64,000 nucleotides of DNA. Source: Croceimicrobium sp965228705. Lineage in GTDB: Bacteria; Bacteroidota; Bacteroidia; Flavobacteriales; Schleiferiaceae. Position numbers and translations under genes: made by a program. Where the stretch lies: assembly GCF_965228705.1 (NCBI RefSeq), contig NZ_OZ245832.1, positions 62,001 through 126,000 on the forward strand. The letters run 5' to 3'. Shown in pieces: positions 35,711 to 44,002 of the stretch; position 1 is the stretch's first letter, and every line of letters begins with the position of its first letter. The notes below the pieces were generated by a model. The model saw only the letters and a list, made by a program, of their open reading frames with translations. It did no database searches and had not been told where the DNA came from.

Positions 35711-36676
35711 CTATTGGATAATCAGCTTTTGGCTGGCTATCACTGCATTATCTTTAATCAAGCTGATCAGGTAAACCCCCGGAAGGTTTAGCTCTAAGTT
35801 CAGCTCATTTTGATAATTAAAGGCTTGAGTTTCGATAAGCTTACCGCTGAGGTCGCGAATTTCCACCTGATCGGCTTCATCCGCCTGGGACAGGCTTACC
35901 GCAAATTCGCTGCTACTGGGATTGGGATAAACGGCCCAATTTACCGACTCGGTTTCCTCCAGACTTACATTTGCCGCACCAGCGCTAAATACTTCATTCT
36001 TGAAATTATTGAGCAGGCTTACGGCATGGGATGAAGAACCATGATAGTTCAAGCTTCCATTTACAGTAATATCCTTGAGAGCCATTTCATAATCTCCATC
36101 GATGGCGATGATTAATTTCGATCCATCCCAGGTACCTGAAGTTACCACGGTGGCATAGCCGTAATTGGCATCACCCAACCCATGTAATTGCCAGCCTTGA
36201 TTCATGGAAGCACCGCCCAAGCCTTCTATAGCTACAAAACGATAACCGGCGCTCCAGCCCCAGTGCATGGAAGGACTTTGGAAGGCTAGAGGGTGGTTGG
36301 AAGCGTAGGCTGATATGTCAGAGTGATTTTTACTGCCATCTACGCCAATTCCGAAACGTACACTATCCAATTGACTGATGGTGTAATTACCCAAAACATC
36401 GCTTGTTAGCATACCATCGCGAGCAGCTTTCACTAAAATGTAATGATCGGTAATATCCGTTACCTGTCCGCCATCGTGATAGAGGGTGATTTCGGAAATG
36501 TAATAGTCCAATCTTTGGATTTTAAAAGGATCTCCCAAATTGTTGGAAGCGCTTTGACTGGGACTGTAGGTAGTGCTACCTAATTTATGATTGATTTGAA
36601 AATGAACCTCCGATTGAGCCCAAGCTAAAGGACTCATCAAGCAGGTGAATAACAAAATGCTTAATTGTTTTTTCAT
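35711..36676 (-). CDS. MbnP-like copper-associated protein with T9SS sorting domain
   Basis: 321-aa exported protein. A signal peptide (MKKQLSILLFTCLMSPLAWAQ) is followed by an MbnP-type domain of about 200 residues: FQINHKLG near the start, IQRLDYYIS, and the signature SMHWGWSAGYRFVAIEG with H138, W139 and W141. In characterised methanotroph MbnP a tryptophan is converted to kynurenine by the di-heme enzyme MbnH and the protein binds copper. The last about 80 residues form a T9SS type A domain (WAVYPNPSSSEF). Genes for two di-heme enzymes follow directly. Secretion by T9SS distinguishes it from the periplasmic proteobacterial protein. Confidence 0.82.
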   Translation of the reverse strand: MKKQLSILLFTCLMSPLAWAQSEVHFQINHKLGSTTYSPSQSASNNLGDPFKIQRLDYYISEITLYHDGGQVTDITDHYILVKAARDGMLTSDVLGNYTISQLDSVRFGIGVDGSKNHSDISAYASNHPLAFQSPSMHWGWSAGYRFVAIEGLGGASMNQGWQLHGLGDANYGYATVVTSGTWDGSKLIIAIDGDYEMALKDITVNGSLNYHGSSSHAVSLLNNFKNEVFSAGAANVSLEETESVNWAVYPNPSSSEFAVSLSQADEADQVEIRDLSGKLIETQAFNYQNELNLELNLPGVYLISLIKDNAVIASQKLIIQ

Positions 36677-36746
36677 AGTGTTTTGATTAAATGATAGATA
36701 TAAAATGATCTGCAGGCACAGCAGCCTGATCTATTTATATCCCGGT

Positions 36747-37205
36747 CTAAATCAAAAACACTTGGTAATCAATGATATGTTGCACCCGTATGAGGGGAGG
36801 CTTATATTGATAGTAATGGGGGTCTTTTTGCTGATGGGAATGAAGCGGAATGGAGAGTTCGAAACTATCGCTGCTATGAATTGTTTGTTCAGATTGAAAA
36901 ACGAAGTCCTGAGAACTTTGAATAACCTCTACTTCTAAAATCTCCAGGTCGATGAGCTCATCATCGCAGCATTTGCCTTTTTCTTCTTTTGATTCCGAGG
37001 GTTTTGCCTTTCGTTTGCAATGACCTTCTTCACTGCAGCAATCTTTAGGCTCTTCGATTTTGGGCTTTACATGCTCGCAGGCCTCAGCCTTTTGATAGAA
37101 AGCCAAAGAGTGAATTTCACCACCACAAGAATGCACGCCAATATCTATTCCTGTAATCGATAGGAATAGGCTAAAGAGCATCACTATGGCCAGCCATTTT
37201 TTCAC
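36747..37205 (-). CDS. HYC_CC_PP family-like Cys-rich exported protein
   Basis: 152-aa protein with an N-terminal signal or anchor segment (LAIVMLFSLFLSITGI). The Cys/His-rich middle has VHSCGG, ACEHVKPK, DCCSEEGHC and KCCDD, and it ends with a PPLIR motif after a His-rich stretch. The order His-Cys, Cys-Cys, Pro-Pro fits the HYC_CC_PP family named in bacterial annotation, whose members are often next to metal-related genes. The cysteine pairs suggest binding of a soft metal such as copper; function is not established. It heads the MbnP/di-heme cluster. Confidence 0.7.
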   Translation of the reverse strand: MKKWLAIVMLFSLFLSITGIDIGVHSCGGEIHSLAFYQKAEACEHVKPKIEEPKDCCSEEGHCKRKAKPSESKEEKGKCCDDELIDLEILEVEVIQSSQDFVFQSEQTIHSSDSFELSIPLHSHQQKDPHYYQYKPPLIRVQHIIDYQVFLI

Positions 37206-37301
37206 GATCCCAATTTAGAAAATTCTGGCAATAAGCTCTGTAGCGATTTTACTCTGCTTATGCCATGAAAGTTCTACCTTGCTCAGCAAAGATTTGCTTC
37301 T

Positions 37302-37826
37302 ATGAACAGAGCGGAAATTCTCGATAAACTTCGTACGCAGCATCAGGCTCTGATGGCCTTTTTAGGTGATTTGAATGAAAACCAAATTCACCAGCAAAAA
37401 GAAGGTAAATGGTCGGCTTTACAGAATATGGATCACCTATTAAAGTCTATTCAAGTAGTGAACCCCGCGGTTCGTAAGCCTGGTTTTTTATTGCGCCAGG
37501 CCTTTGGGAGACCCAATCGGGAAGCTCGAACTTATGATGGCTTAGTGCAACGCTATCAGGAGCGTTTGCAAGGGGCTGAAGCCAAGGCTCCCAAACAATA
37601 TGAGGCCGCTGATTCCCGTCAATTGAATCGACAGGAAGTTCTCAAAGAATATGATCAAGAGGTACAGCGACTTTTACAGTATTTAGGGAAGGTGAAAGAA
37701 GCGAAATTAGACCGCACGCTTTTGCCCCATCCGCTCTTGGGGAAATTACTAATGCGCGAATTATTTTACTTCATGCATTATCATACTAGTCATCATTGGG
37801 AAGCCATTAAAAAAAGTGTGGCCTAA
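37302..37826 (+). CDS. DinB family (DinB_2/YfiT-like) putative metal-dependent protein
   Basis: 174-aa four-helix protein of the DinB/YfiT-like superfamily, unrelated to DNA polymerase IV. A helix with NMDHLLKS supplies the first His, and FMHYHTSHH near the C-terminus supplies the other His ligands of the usual metal triad. Members include thiol transferases and hydrolases; the substrate cannot be inferred. It is divergent from the HYC_CC_PP cluster and 36 bp upstream of the hemolysin III gene. Confidence 0.82.
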   Translation: MNRAEILDKLRTQHQALMAFLGDLNENQIHQQKEGKWSALQNMDHLLKSIQVVNPAVRKPGFLLRQAFGRPNREARTYDGLVQRYQERLQGAEAKAPKQYEAADSRQLNRQEVLKEYDQEVQRLLQYLGKVKEAKLDRTLLPHPLLGKLLMRELFYFMHYHTSHHWEAIKKSVA

Positions 37827-37862
37827 ACCCAATCAATTTGGCCGCTATTTCGTTTTGTTAGT

Positions 37863-38516
37863 ATGAAGAGCCCCCGCCCCGCAACTCCTAAAAGTACACC
37901 CAAAGAAGAGCTTTGGAACAGCATCACCCATGGCATAGGTATTCCCGTTGCCATTGCCGGAATTGTGCTTTTGGTTCTGAACGCTATCGATCGTGGAACT
38001 ACCAGTTATTGGGTGGCTGCTTTGGTATATGGATTAAGTATGCTCTGGACCTATGTCGCCTCTACCATTTACCATGTGTCTCATCGAGCTAATGATCAAA
38101 CACGTTATGTATTGCATCTGCTAGATCATACCTCCATTTATTTCTTCATTGCCGGGACCTATACTCCCATTGCCCTTTTTGCCTTGCCCGGTTGGTGGAG
38201 TAGCGTGATTCTCATCTCAGTATGGTCCCTGGCTATAATCGGACTGGTGTATAAGCTTTTCTTTTTGGGGCGCTTCAAAAAGCTGTCCTTGGCCATTTAC
38301 CTGCTTATGGGCTGGTTAATCATTTTCGCCTTCAGGCCTTTGTATGAGTCGGCTCCAAGGGAATTGATCATTTGGATTTTAGCAGGCGGCGCTGCCTATA
38401 CCTTGGGCACCGTTTTCTTTAGCCTCCGCAAATTAAAATACGCCCACAGTGTTTGGCACTTACTGGTGCTGGCGGGGAGTATTTGTCATTTTGTGGGGAT
38501 ATATCTTTATATATAG
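37863..38516 (+). CDS. Hemolysin III family (PAQR-like) membrane protein
   Basis: 217-aa seven-helix membrane protein of the YqfA/hemolysin III/PAQR group. Family marks: NSITHGIG at the start, STIYHVSH after helix 2, LLDHTSIYFFIAGTYTP, and the C-terminal HSVWHLLVLAGSICHF. The His residues form the predicted intramembrane zinc site of PAQR hydrolases. True role unknown; haemolysis is only the historical name. Its stop codon merges into the first copy of the downstream tandem repeat. Confidence 0.92.
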   Translation: MKSPRPATPKSTPKEELWNSITHGIGIPVAIAGIVLLVLNAIDRGTTSYWVAALVYGLSMLWTYVASTIYHVSHRANDQTRYVLHLLDHTSIYFFIAGTYTPIALFALPGWWSSVILISVWSLAIIGLVYKLFFLGRFKKLSLAIYLLMGWLIIFAFRPLYESAPRELIIWILAGGAAYTLGTVFFSLRKLKYAHSVWHLLVLAGSICHFVGIYLYI

Positions 38517-38583
38517 ATCGCGGTGCTGTTAGAGGGTAGACCGCTTCGCTGTTAGATGTTAGATCGCTACGCTGTTAGATTTA
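38515..38583. repeat. Three tandem copies of a 23-bp repeat
   Basis: Starts at 38515, 38538 and 38561, consensus AGATCGCTNCGCTGTTAGAT plus 3 bp. Two more copies of the core occur at 38688 and 38813 inside the 125-bp units. The first copy overlaps the hemolysin III stop codon. Confidence 0.85.
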
Positions 38584-38585
38584 GA

Positions 38586-38834
38586 CCGCAGTACTAATTC
38601 TCTGTGTACCTCTGAGTTCTCGAAGCCTGAGTTTACGAAGGCGATCCTCCGTGTTGAAGCAAATGGGTTGCTGTGCTCCCAGAATTTAGATCGCTCCGCT
38701 GTTAGATTTCCCGCAGTACTAATTCTCTGTGCACCTCTGAGTTCTCGAAGCCTGAGTTTACGAAGGCGATCCTCTGTGTTGAAGCAAATGGGTTGCTGTG
38801 CTCCCAGAATTTAGATCGCTTCGTTGTTAGATAT
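38586..38834. repeat. Two tandem copies of a 125-bp repeat
   Basis: Copy 1 at 38586-38710 and copy 2 at 38711-38834 differ at only a handful of positions. Each contains CTCTGTG-ACCTCTGAGTTCT and CCTCYGTGTTGAAG segments, like the dispersed CTCTGTG intergenic repeats I recall from Bacteroidota. Lies between convergent genes; with the 23-bp repeats it fills the whole 317-bp gap. No ORF. Confidence 0.85.
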
Positions 38835-40609
38835 TAGAGTACTTTCTTGAGGTAGAGGTAGTTACCATCTTTATCCTTTTTTAGAACCTTGCCTTCCCAA
38901 AACCAGGGTTCATTAACCGAATGGAAGCCAAAATTCCATGGGTATACCTCTTTAATATGGGTAGTAACTGCTCTTCCAAATGCGCTAGCAATATCAGCAT
39001 CATTTACTAATTCTATATCCGGGATAAGATGCCAGTGATAAAGTTCTCTTTCCAATCTTTGGTCCCAATAATAGAACCTTGCTACTACTCTTTCACCGGG
39101 TAAATGAACCATTACCGGTAAGATATTGTGTCGACGGTTTAAGTCGTGTAAAGCACCGATACTACCAAAGCTATAAGTGACCAGCAATATGGAGTCGTCT
39201 GATTTGATCAAACGCTTTAATACTTTGTCGTAATACAATTCCGTAAACTCACGATTTTCCAAGATGTTTCCCATCCGTTCCTTAAACTCGCGGCCCCGAG
39301 CTTCAAATAAAGGGAGCCCAATAAAGGGTAAATAATTGTTTTGATAGGAAAGTAAACTTGAGCTGTCTTTGTGCTTGGAAACTATGGTTTCAAAGAGGTA
39401 GGTGGAGTCAATAATTTGAAAAGGGCCGCTGGTCCAGAAGTCTTCCTTCCAGGTGCTGCTGCCATTTTCGAACATCTCCAGTTTTTGACTTTTCTTTAGA
39501 AACTGCTGTTTAGCGGCTTCAATGCTGTTGGCATGAATGGTTTCACCATAGGTATCCGTTACATACCAATCTCCATCTACTTCCATGGCAATGCTGGTCC
39601 AGCCGTAATAAGGGGCTTGTAAAGGATCGCTAAATTCATCAAGGTCAATTTCCGGATAAGGCCTTTCGAAGAAGTTTTTGGGAATACATTCTTCAATTTC
39701 CGGTTGATAGGCCCTCATTCCTAAAGCTATAAACCGACTTTGAGATTCGTCGGTCCACTGATGAAAATACAATTCGTCCTCCCGATCAGCTCGTTTCAAA
39801 ACCTTCATTTGATCCTTGTTCAAAGCTTGAGGGAAATTGCTCTGTAGTGCATTGCTGCGCTGGGATTGTAAGCTCCAGATCTTTCGAGATTCAGCATTCT
39901 TCGACGCGAAGATCAAAATCTTAGCATGAGCTTGCTCTAAAAGCTTGTCTATGCATTGTGGGAGGCTTGCTCCGCTGGCGCTGATATTAGTTTGATAACA
40001 AAGGCTATCCTTGTGAGTGCTATCAGCAACAACCAAATCAGCAGTCGCCACATATTGCCCTACCTTAAGGGTATCCATTTTAATATTATCGAGGCAAAGA
40101 GCGTATTGCGTATAATGGCTGGCGGCGAGTTCTCCCAAACTATATTCCTTCAAATTGGGGATATATCGACTATAAACATAGGGGTTAATAAAGGCCTGTT
40201 TCATTTTTAGAGACAAGCCTTCTTTAAGTCGCGCGGCGATCATAAAATAATCTCCCGACTCTTTGTTATTAGCTTCAGTTTGCCGAACCATCGCATCGAC
40301 CGGGTTGCTGGGGCTGTAAGAATCTGCATTATTACGGAGATAGCGGAATTTCCACAGCTCACGTTCTTTGGCCAGAAAGGCATAAAACTCTTCCTGTAAG
40401 TGGGGAGGGACAAAAATTTGATCAGGTTCTACAATTAACAGGCTAGGACTGATGTCTCCTCTTTTGCTAAGGGGCTTGTAAAATTGGGCATAGTCAATGT
40501 CCATACTGCCCTTTTGACCATTCATGTTATAAGTTTCAACACTTATTACGGTTTGGGCAAAACTAAATTGGCAAAACAGTAGCAATGCCAGTTGGAAGCT
40601 AAATTTCAT
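38834..40609 (-). CDS. Exported protein of unknown function
   Basis: 591 aa with a clear signal peptide (FSFQLALLLFCQFSFAQ). I do not recognise the family. Two features stand out: a CCLDN/CIDKLLEQAHAKILIFASKN stretch, which may be a Rossmann-like strand-helix pair, and a C-terminal third rich in aromatic residues (RFYYWDQRLERELYHWHL). No lipobox, T9SS tail or membrane helix. It is transcribed alone, with the tandem repeats immediately downstream. Base composition is AT-rich compared with housekeeping genes of the window. Confidence 0.7.
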   Translation of the reverse strand: MKFSFQLALLLFCQFSFAQTVISVETYNMNGQKGSMDIDYAQFYKPLSKRGDISPSLLIVEPDQIFVPPHLQEEFYAFLAKERELWKFRYLRNNADSYSPSNPVDAMVRQTEANNKESGDYFMIAARLKEGLSLKMKQAFINPYVYSRYIPNLKEYSLGELAASHYTQYALCLDNIKMDTLKVGQYVATADLVVADSTHKDSLCYQTNISASGASLPQCIDKLLEQAHAKILIFASKNAESRKIWSLQSQRSNALQSNFPQALNKDQMKVLKRADREDELYFHQWTDESQSRFIALGMRAYQPEIEECIPKNFFERPYPEIDLDEFSDPLQAPYYGWTSIAMEVDGDWYVTDTYGETIHANSIEAAKQQFLKKSQKLEMFENGSSTWKEDFWTSGPFQIIDSTYLFETIVSKHKDSSSLLSYQNNYLPFIGLPLFEARGREFKERMGNILENREFTELYYDKVLKRLIKSDDSILLVTYSFGSIGALHDLNRRHNILPVMVHLPGERVVARFYYWDQRLERELYHWHLIPDIELVNDADIASAFGRAVTTHIKEVYPWNFGFHSVNEPWFWEGKVLKKDKDGNYLYLKKVL

Positions 40610-40651
40610 CGGTTTGGTTGGTTGATTTAAAAATGGAAAAATATAAAGTGC

Positions 40652-41605
40652 TTAAGGAACAAGCAAATCTAGAATTAGTGGTAGGTGATCGCTAATGGCA
40701 CGCATATCTTCTGGATTAAAAGGCTGCAGCACCTGGGCAGAATTAGGAATTACCTGATCGCTTAAATTTTGATTGTAGAGGATATAATCCAATCGGTGGC
40801 TGGGTGCATCGGCAGGATGGCTATTGATCTCTGGAGCCAGGGGATCGTAAAGTTTCACCGAAGGACGTTCATCCTCCAATAAGGTTTTAATCTCATTGCC
40901 ATTGCGATAAGAGTTTAAGTCGCCTAAAAGGATAATATCCGCTTCCGGTTCGGCTTTTAGCAATTTCTCCATTTCCTTCTGCCAGTAGCGTAATTGACCC
41001 AACCGCATGGCTTCATTACGGTTACCGCCTCCGGCTTTGAGATGGGCGCCACTGAGGTACAGTCCGTAGGTGCTGTCTACCAACAGTTCGCAGGTCCACA
41101 AACGGGTATTGATGTAGTTCTGAGTTTGGTATTTGTTTTCACCATCCTCTTCAAATACGACCGGCGTATGCACATTTCCATAGCTAATCATTTTGCCTAT
41201 GGGCAGTTTGCTGAGAATAACCACATTTTGATACCAGTTCCGACTGCGTGTATCGGCTATATATTGATAGCCTAAATCGGGGAAGAAGCTGTCGCGTAAA
41301 GCTTCTACTACATTGGCACTTTCTGCCTCTTCGAAGACAATCACATCGGCCCCAGCCATTTTTAAAGCCTGAGCCAGAAGTTTCATTTTTTCGGGCTTGA
41401 TTTCGCCATTGTTCTCCCGACCATTATTTACATAGGGATCATCCAGTTCATCTACCAAATGCTCCACGTTCCAGGTCATGATACGTAAAGTGTCGCCGGT
41501 AGAATAAGTATGTCTGGCAGGAAATACGGCTTCAGAATTAAAAGGACTCTTTTGGGCACTTAGGAACAGGGGGAAGACCAATAATGGCCAAAGGAATTTT
41601 TTCAT
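40652..41605 (-). CDS. Exported endonuclease/exonuclease/phosphatase family protein
   Basis: 317 aa from ATG 41605, which begins a proper signal peptide (MKKFLWPLLVFPLFLSAQ); the frame extends 141 bp upstream but that Lys/Arg-rich part overlaps the divergent gene. EEP fold motifs: RIMTWNVEHL, VFEEAE (catalytic Glu), LGDLNSYRNG (Asp, Asn) and the final SDHLPLIL (Asp-His). Could be a secreted nuclease or a phosphodiesterase. Divergent from the patatin-like gene with a 78-bp shared control region. Confidence 0.87.
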   Translation of the reverse strand: MKKFLWPLLVFPLFLSAQKSPFNSEAVFPARHTYSTGDTLRIMTWNVEHLVDELDDPYVNNGRENNGEIKPEKMKLLAQALKMAGADVIVFEEAESANVVEALRDSFFPDLGYQYIADTRSRNWYQNVVILSKLPIGKMISYGNVHTPVVFEEDGENKYQTQNYINTRLWTCELLVDSTYGLYLSGAHLKAGGGNRNEAMRLGQLRYWQKEMEKLLKAEPEADIILLGDLNSYRNGNEIKTLLEDERPSVKLYDPLAPEINSHPADAPSHRLDYILYNQNLSDQVIPNSAQVLQPFNPEDMRAISDHLPLILDLLVP

Positions 41606-41640
41606 ACCGGGTATTTGTTGCGAAATTAAGGAAGCTCTGC

Positions 41641-41668
41641 TTGAGCGCCTGCGAATTTGATACTTTTG
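41641..41668 (+). promoter_or_regulatory. Promoter of the patatin-like gene
   Basis: TTG (41641-41643), 17-nt spacer, TACTTTTG (41661-41668), full -7 match; predicted 5' leader about 10 nt before ATG 41684. Confidence 0.6.
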
Positions 41669-41683
41669 AATAAGTAATCTTTT

Positions 41684-44002
41684 ATGCTGCGCTACCTGCT
41701 TTCTTTTTTGCTTCTTTTTAGCCTTTCCTTGTCCGCCCAGGAACAACCGAAATTGGGCCTGGTGCTAAGTGGTGGCGGGGCAAAAGGACTGGCTCATGTA
41801 GGGGTCTTAAAGGCCATGGAAGAAGCGGGTTTACGCCCGGATTTTATTGCCGGTACCAGTATGGGATCTATCGTGGGTGGGCTTTATGCCATTGGATATT
41901 CGGCTACTGAAATTGATAGTATTCTGCGCAGTGTAGATTGGGATCGGGTGCTTTCCAATAAAATGCCTCTTAATTACATTGCCTTCGAAGAAAAGGAATA
42001 TTACGATCGCTATTTAGTGGAATTTCCTGTGGTAGATCGAAAGCTTAAAGTGGGCACTGGCTTAATTCGCGGTCAAAGGTTAAGTGAATTGATGCATTTT
42101 TATTTTTGGCCCGCCCTTCAATATGATAACTTCGATCAATTCCCCATTCCTTTTCGCTGTGTTGCGACCAATGTAGGTACAGGGGAGTCTGAGATTTTTA
42201 AAGATGGTCCGCTGCCTACAGCTTTGCGCTCTAGTATGGCCATTCCAACCGCGTTTACCGCAGTAAGTCGCGATAGCTCACTTTTGGTAGATGGAGGGGT
42301 GCTCAATAATTTTCCGGTGGAGCTGGCCGAAGAGTGGGGTGCAGATTATATCATCGGTGTTAATGTGGGGGCTAAGCTCAATCCCGATTTGCCGGAAAGC
42401 ATGCCTGAAATTTTGATGACCCTCTCCATGATTCCCGCTTCCAAGAAATTGGAGAAACAAGCTCAAACCTGTGATATTTACATTCAGCCTGAGCTAGATC
42501 AGTACGATGCGGCAAGTTTTGGAGATGCCAAAGGGATCATGGCAGTTGGAGATAGTACCGGCCAATCCTATTTGCCGCTCATGAAAAAATTAGCAGCTAA
42601 GATTGGGGCGCCGCGTAAACCTATGCAAATGGGGCAAATCGAAAAGGCCATAACGATCCAGCATATCCTAATTGAGGGCAATCGTATTTTTTCGGATGAT
42701 TTGATTTTGAAGAAACTGGGAATTTCTCCTGGACAAACCATTTTACGACATGATCTGCAGCAGGGTCTGCGCAGGGTTTATGGGATTAATGGCTTTAAGA
42801 GCATCGATTATGAAATTACCAAGACAGCAGATGGCACTAATAATCTCCATTTACGCTTATTGGAAAAGGAGCAGAATTACTTCTATGCCGGGCTGCATGC
42901 CGATAATATTTTCTCTGCCGGATTGAGCCTAAATTTTACCAGTCGGAATTTATTGGGGGAAGAGTCGCGTAGTGTATTCGCTCTCGACCTATCCAGAAAT
43001 CCGCGTTTTCGCTTCGATCATTATCAATATTTGCAGCAGTATAAGCGCTGGGCCTTCAATTTTAGATACGATTACGGGGCGCTGCAAATCCCTAGTTATT
43101 CTGATGGGGATTTGCGGAACATCTTGATTTCCTTTAGTCATAAAGTGCATGCCATTCTAATGAGCACCCAATCCTTGAAAGAGAGCTATGCCGGGGGAAT
43201 CTTTTATGAGAATAGCCGCTCTCGTATTCGTATTGGTTCCGATATCCCGGAAGGATTGGAAAGCTCCATTCAACAGAATTATGGCTTTCGCCTGATGCAT
43301 ACCGCGAACGACCTTAATGATCGCAACTTCCCGGAATCGGGAGGGGAGTCGATCTTAATATTGAATACTTATCTGGGTACCACCCAAACGGTTCGCCTGG
43401 AAGACGGAGTAGATAGTATCGCTTTGGGTTCTCAGTCGATTGGTGGGGTAACGGAATATTTAAATGCTCAGGAATTGAAAGACCTGGCGGATCACTTGAA
43501 CCCGGGAGTTTATATGGATGTTTTACTCAGTGCCCGGTATTATAAGAGCATTCGTCCTAAATTACAGTGGGTACCCTATTATGCTGTGGGGCTGAGCCTG
43601 GGGTCCGGAGAGGCGAACTCTGTTGTGAACGCCTTCCGCCTGGGAGGTTTACAACGCGTGGCGATTAATGATATTCGGGTTTTAGGGATACAGTTCGGGG
43701 AAATTGTAAGTCCTAATTTCGGATTAATTGGGATTCAGTTACAGGAGATCTTCTGGGAGGATTTCTATCTGCGCTATGGTATAAATGGATTAGTTTACCA
43801 TCCTTATCGCTCTTTGGAACACTGGGGGGAGATTTTCACCAATGGTGATTATGGTGCCCTGGAACATACCTTGGGAATGGGGGCAGAGTTTAGCTGGCGA
43901 ACCTTTTTCGGACCAATGTCCCTTGGATTTAGCACCAATAGCAGTGATTGGAAGGCGCGTTATTATCTAGGTTTGGGCTTCTCTTTTAATTATTCAGATT
44001 AG
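41684..44002 (+). CDS. Patatin-like phospholipase with POTRA and outer-membrane barrel (PlpD-like)
   Basis: 772 aa. A signal peptide (YLLSFLLLFSLSLSAQ) precedes a patatin domain with the oxyanion hole GGGAKG (30-35), nucleophile GTSMG (S59) and catalytic Asp in DGGV (D203). Around residues 320-390 there is a POTRA-like segment (IQHILIEGNRIFSDDLILKKLGI). The rest is a BamA-type barrel ending in Phe-rich strands (YLGLGFSFNYSD). This architecture is a type Vd autotransporter-like phospholipase; the lipase may act at the outer membrane. The end overlaps the convergent regulator gene by 17 bp. Confidence 0.92.
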   Translation: MLRYLLSFLLLFSLSLSAQEQPKLGLVLSGGGAKGLAHVGVLKAMEEAGLRPDFIAGTSMGSIVGGLYAIGYSATEIDSILRSVDWDRVLSNKMPLNYIAFEEKEYYDRYLVEFPVVDRKLKVGTGLIRGQRLSELMHFYFWPALQYDNFDQFPIPFRCVATNVGTGESEIFKDGPLPTALRSSMAIPTAFTAVSRDSSLLVDGGVLNNFPVELAEEWGADYIIGVNVGAKLNPDLPESMPEILMTLSMIPASKKLEKQAQTCDIYIQPELDQYDAASFGDAKGIMAVGDSTGQSYLPLMKKLAAKIGAPRKPMQMGQIEKAITIQHILIEGNRIFSDDLILKKLGISPGQTILRHDLQQGLRRVYGINGFKSIDYEITKTADGTNNLHLRLLEKEQNYFYAGLHADNIFSAGLSLNFTSRNLLGEESRSVFALDLSRNPRFRFDHYQYLQQYKRWAFNFRYDYGALQIPSYSDGDLRNILISFSHKVHAILMSTQSLKESYAGGIFYENSRSRIRIGSDIPEGLESSIQQNYGFRLMHTANDLNDRNFPESGGESILILNTYLGTTQTVRLEDGVDSIALGSQSIGGVTEYLNAQELKDLADHLNPGVYMDVLLSARYYKSIRPKLQWVPYYAVGLSLGSGEANSVVNAFRLGGLQRVAINDIRVLGIQFGEIVSPNFGLIGIQLQEIFWEDFYLRYGINGLVYHPYRSLEHWGEIFTNGDYGALEHTLGMGAEFSWRTFFGPMSLGFSTNSSDWKARYYLGLGFSFNYSD

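Noticed and set aside
37302..37826. Reading the DinB-family protein as a DNA polymerase IV
   Set aside because: It is a small four-helix metal-binding DinB/YfiT-like protein; the polymerase DinB is the separate gene at 32119-33342.
38515..38834. Possible CRISPR array
   Set aside because: Repeats are directly abutting 23-bp and 125-bp tandem units with no unique spacers and no cas genes in the window.
41606..41746. N-terminal extension of the EEP protein from 41746
   Set aside because: Extension is Lys/Arg/Gln-rich, overlaps the divergent patatin-like gene and would bury the signal peptide.
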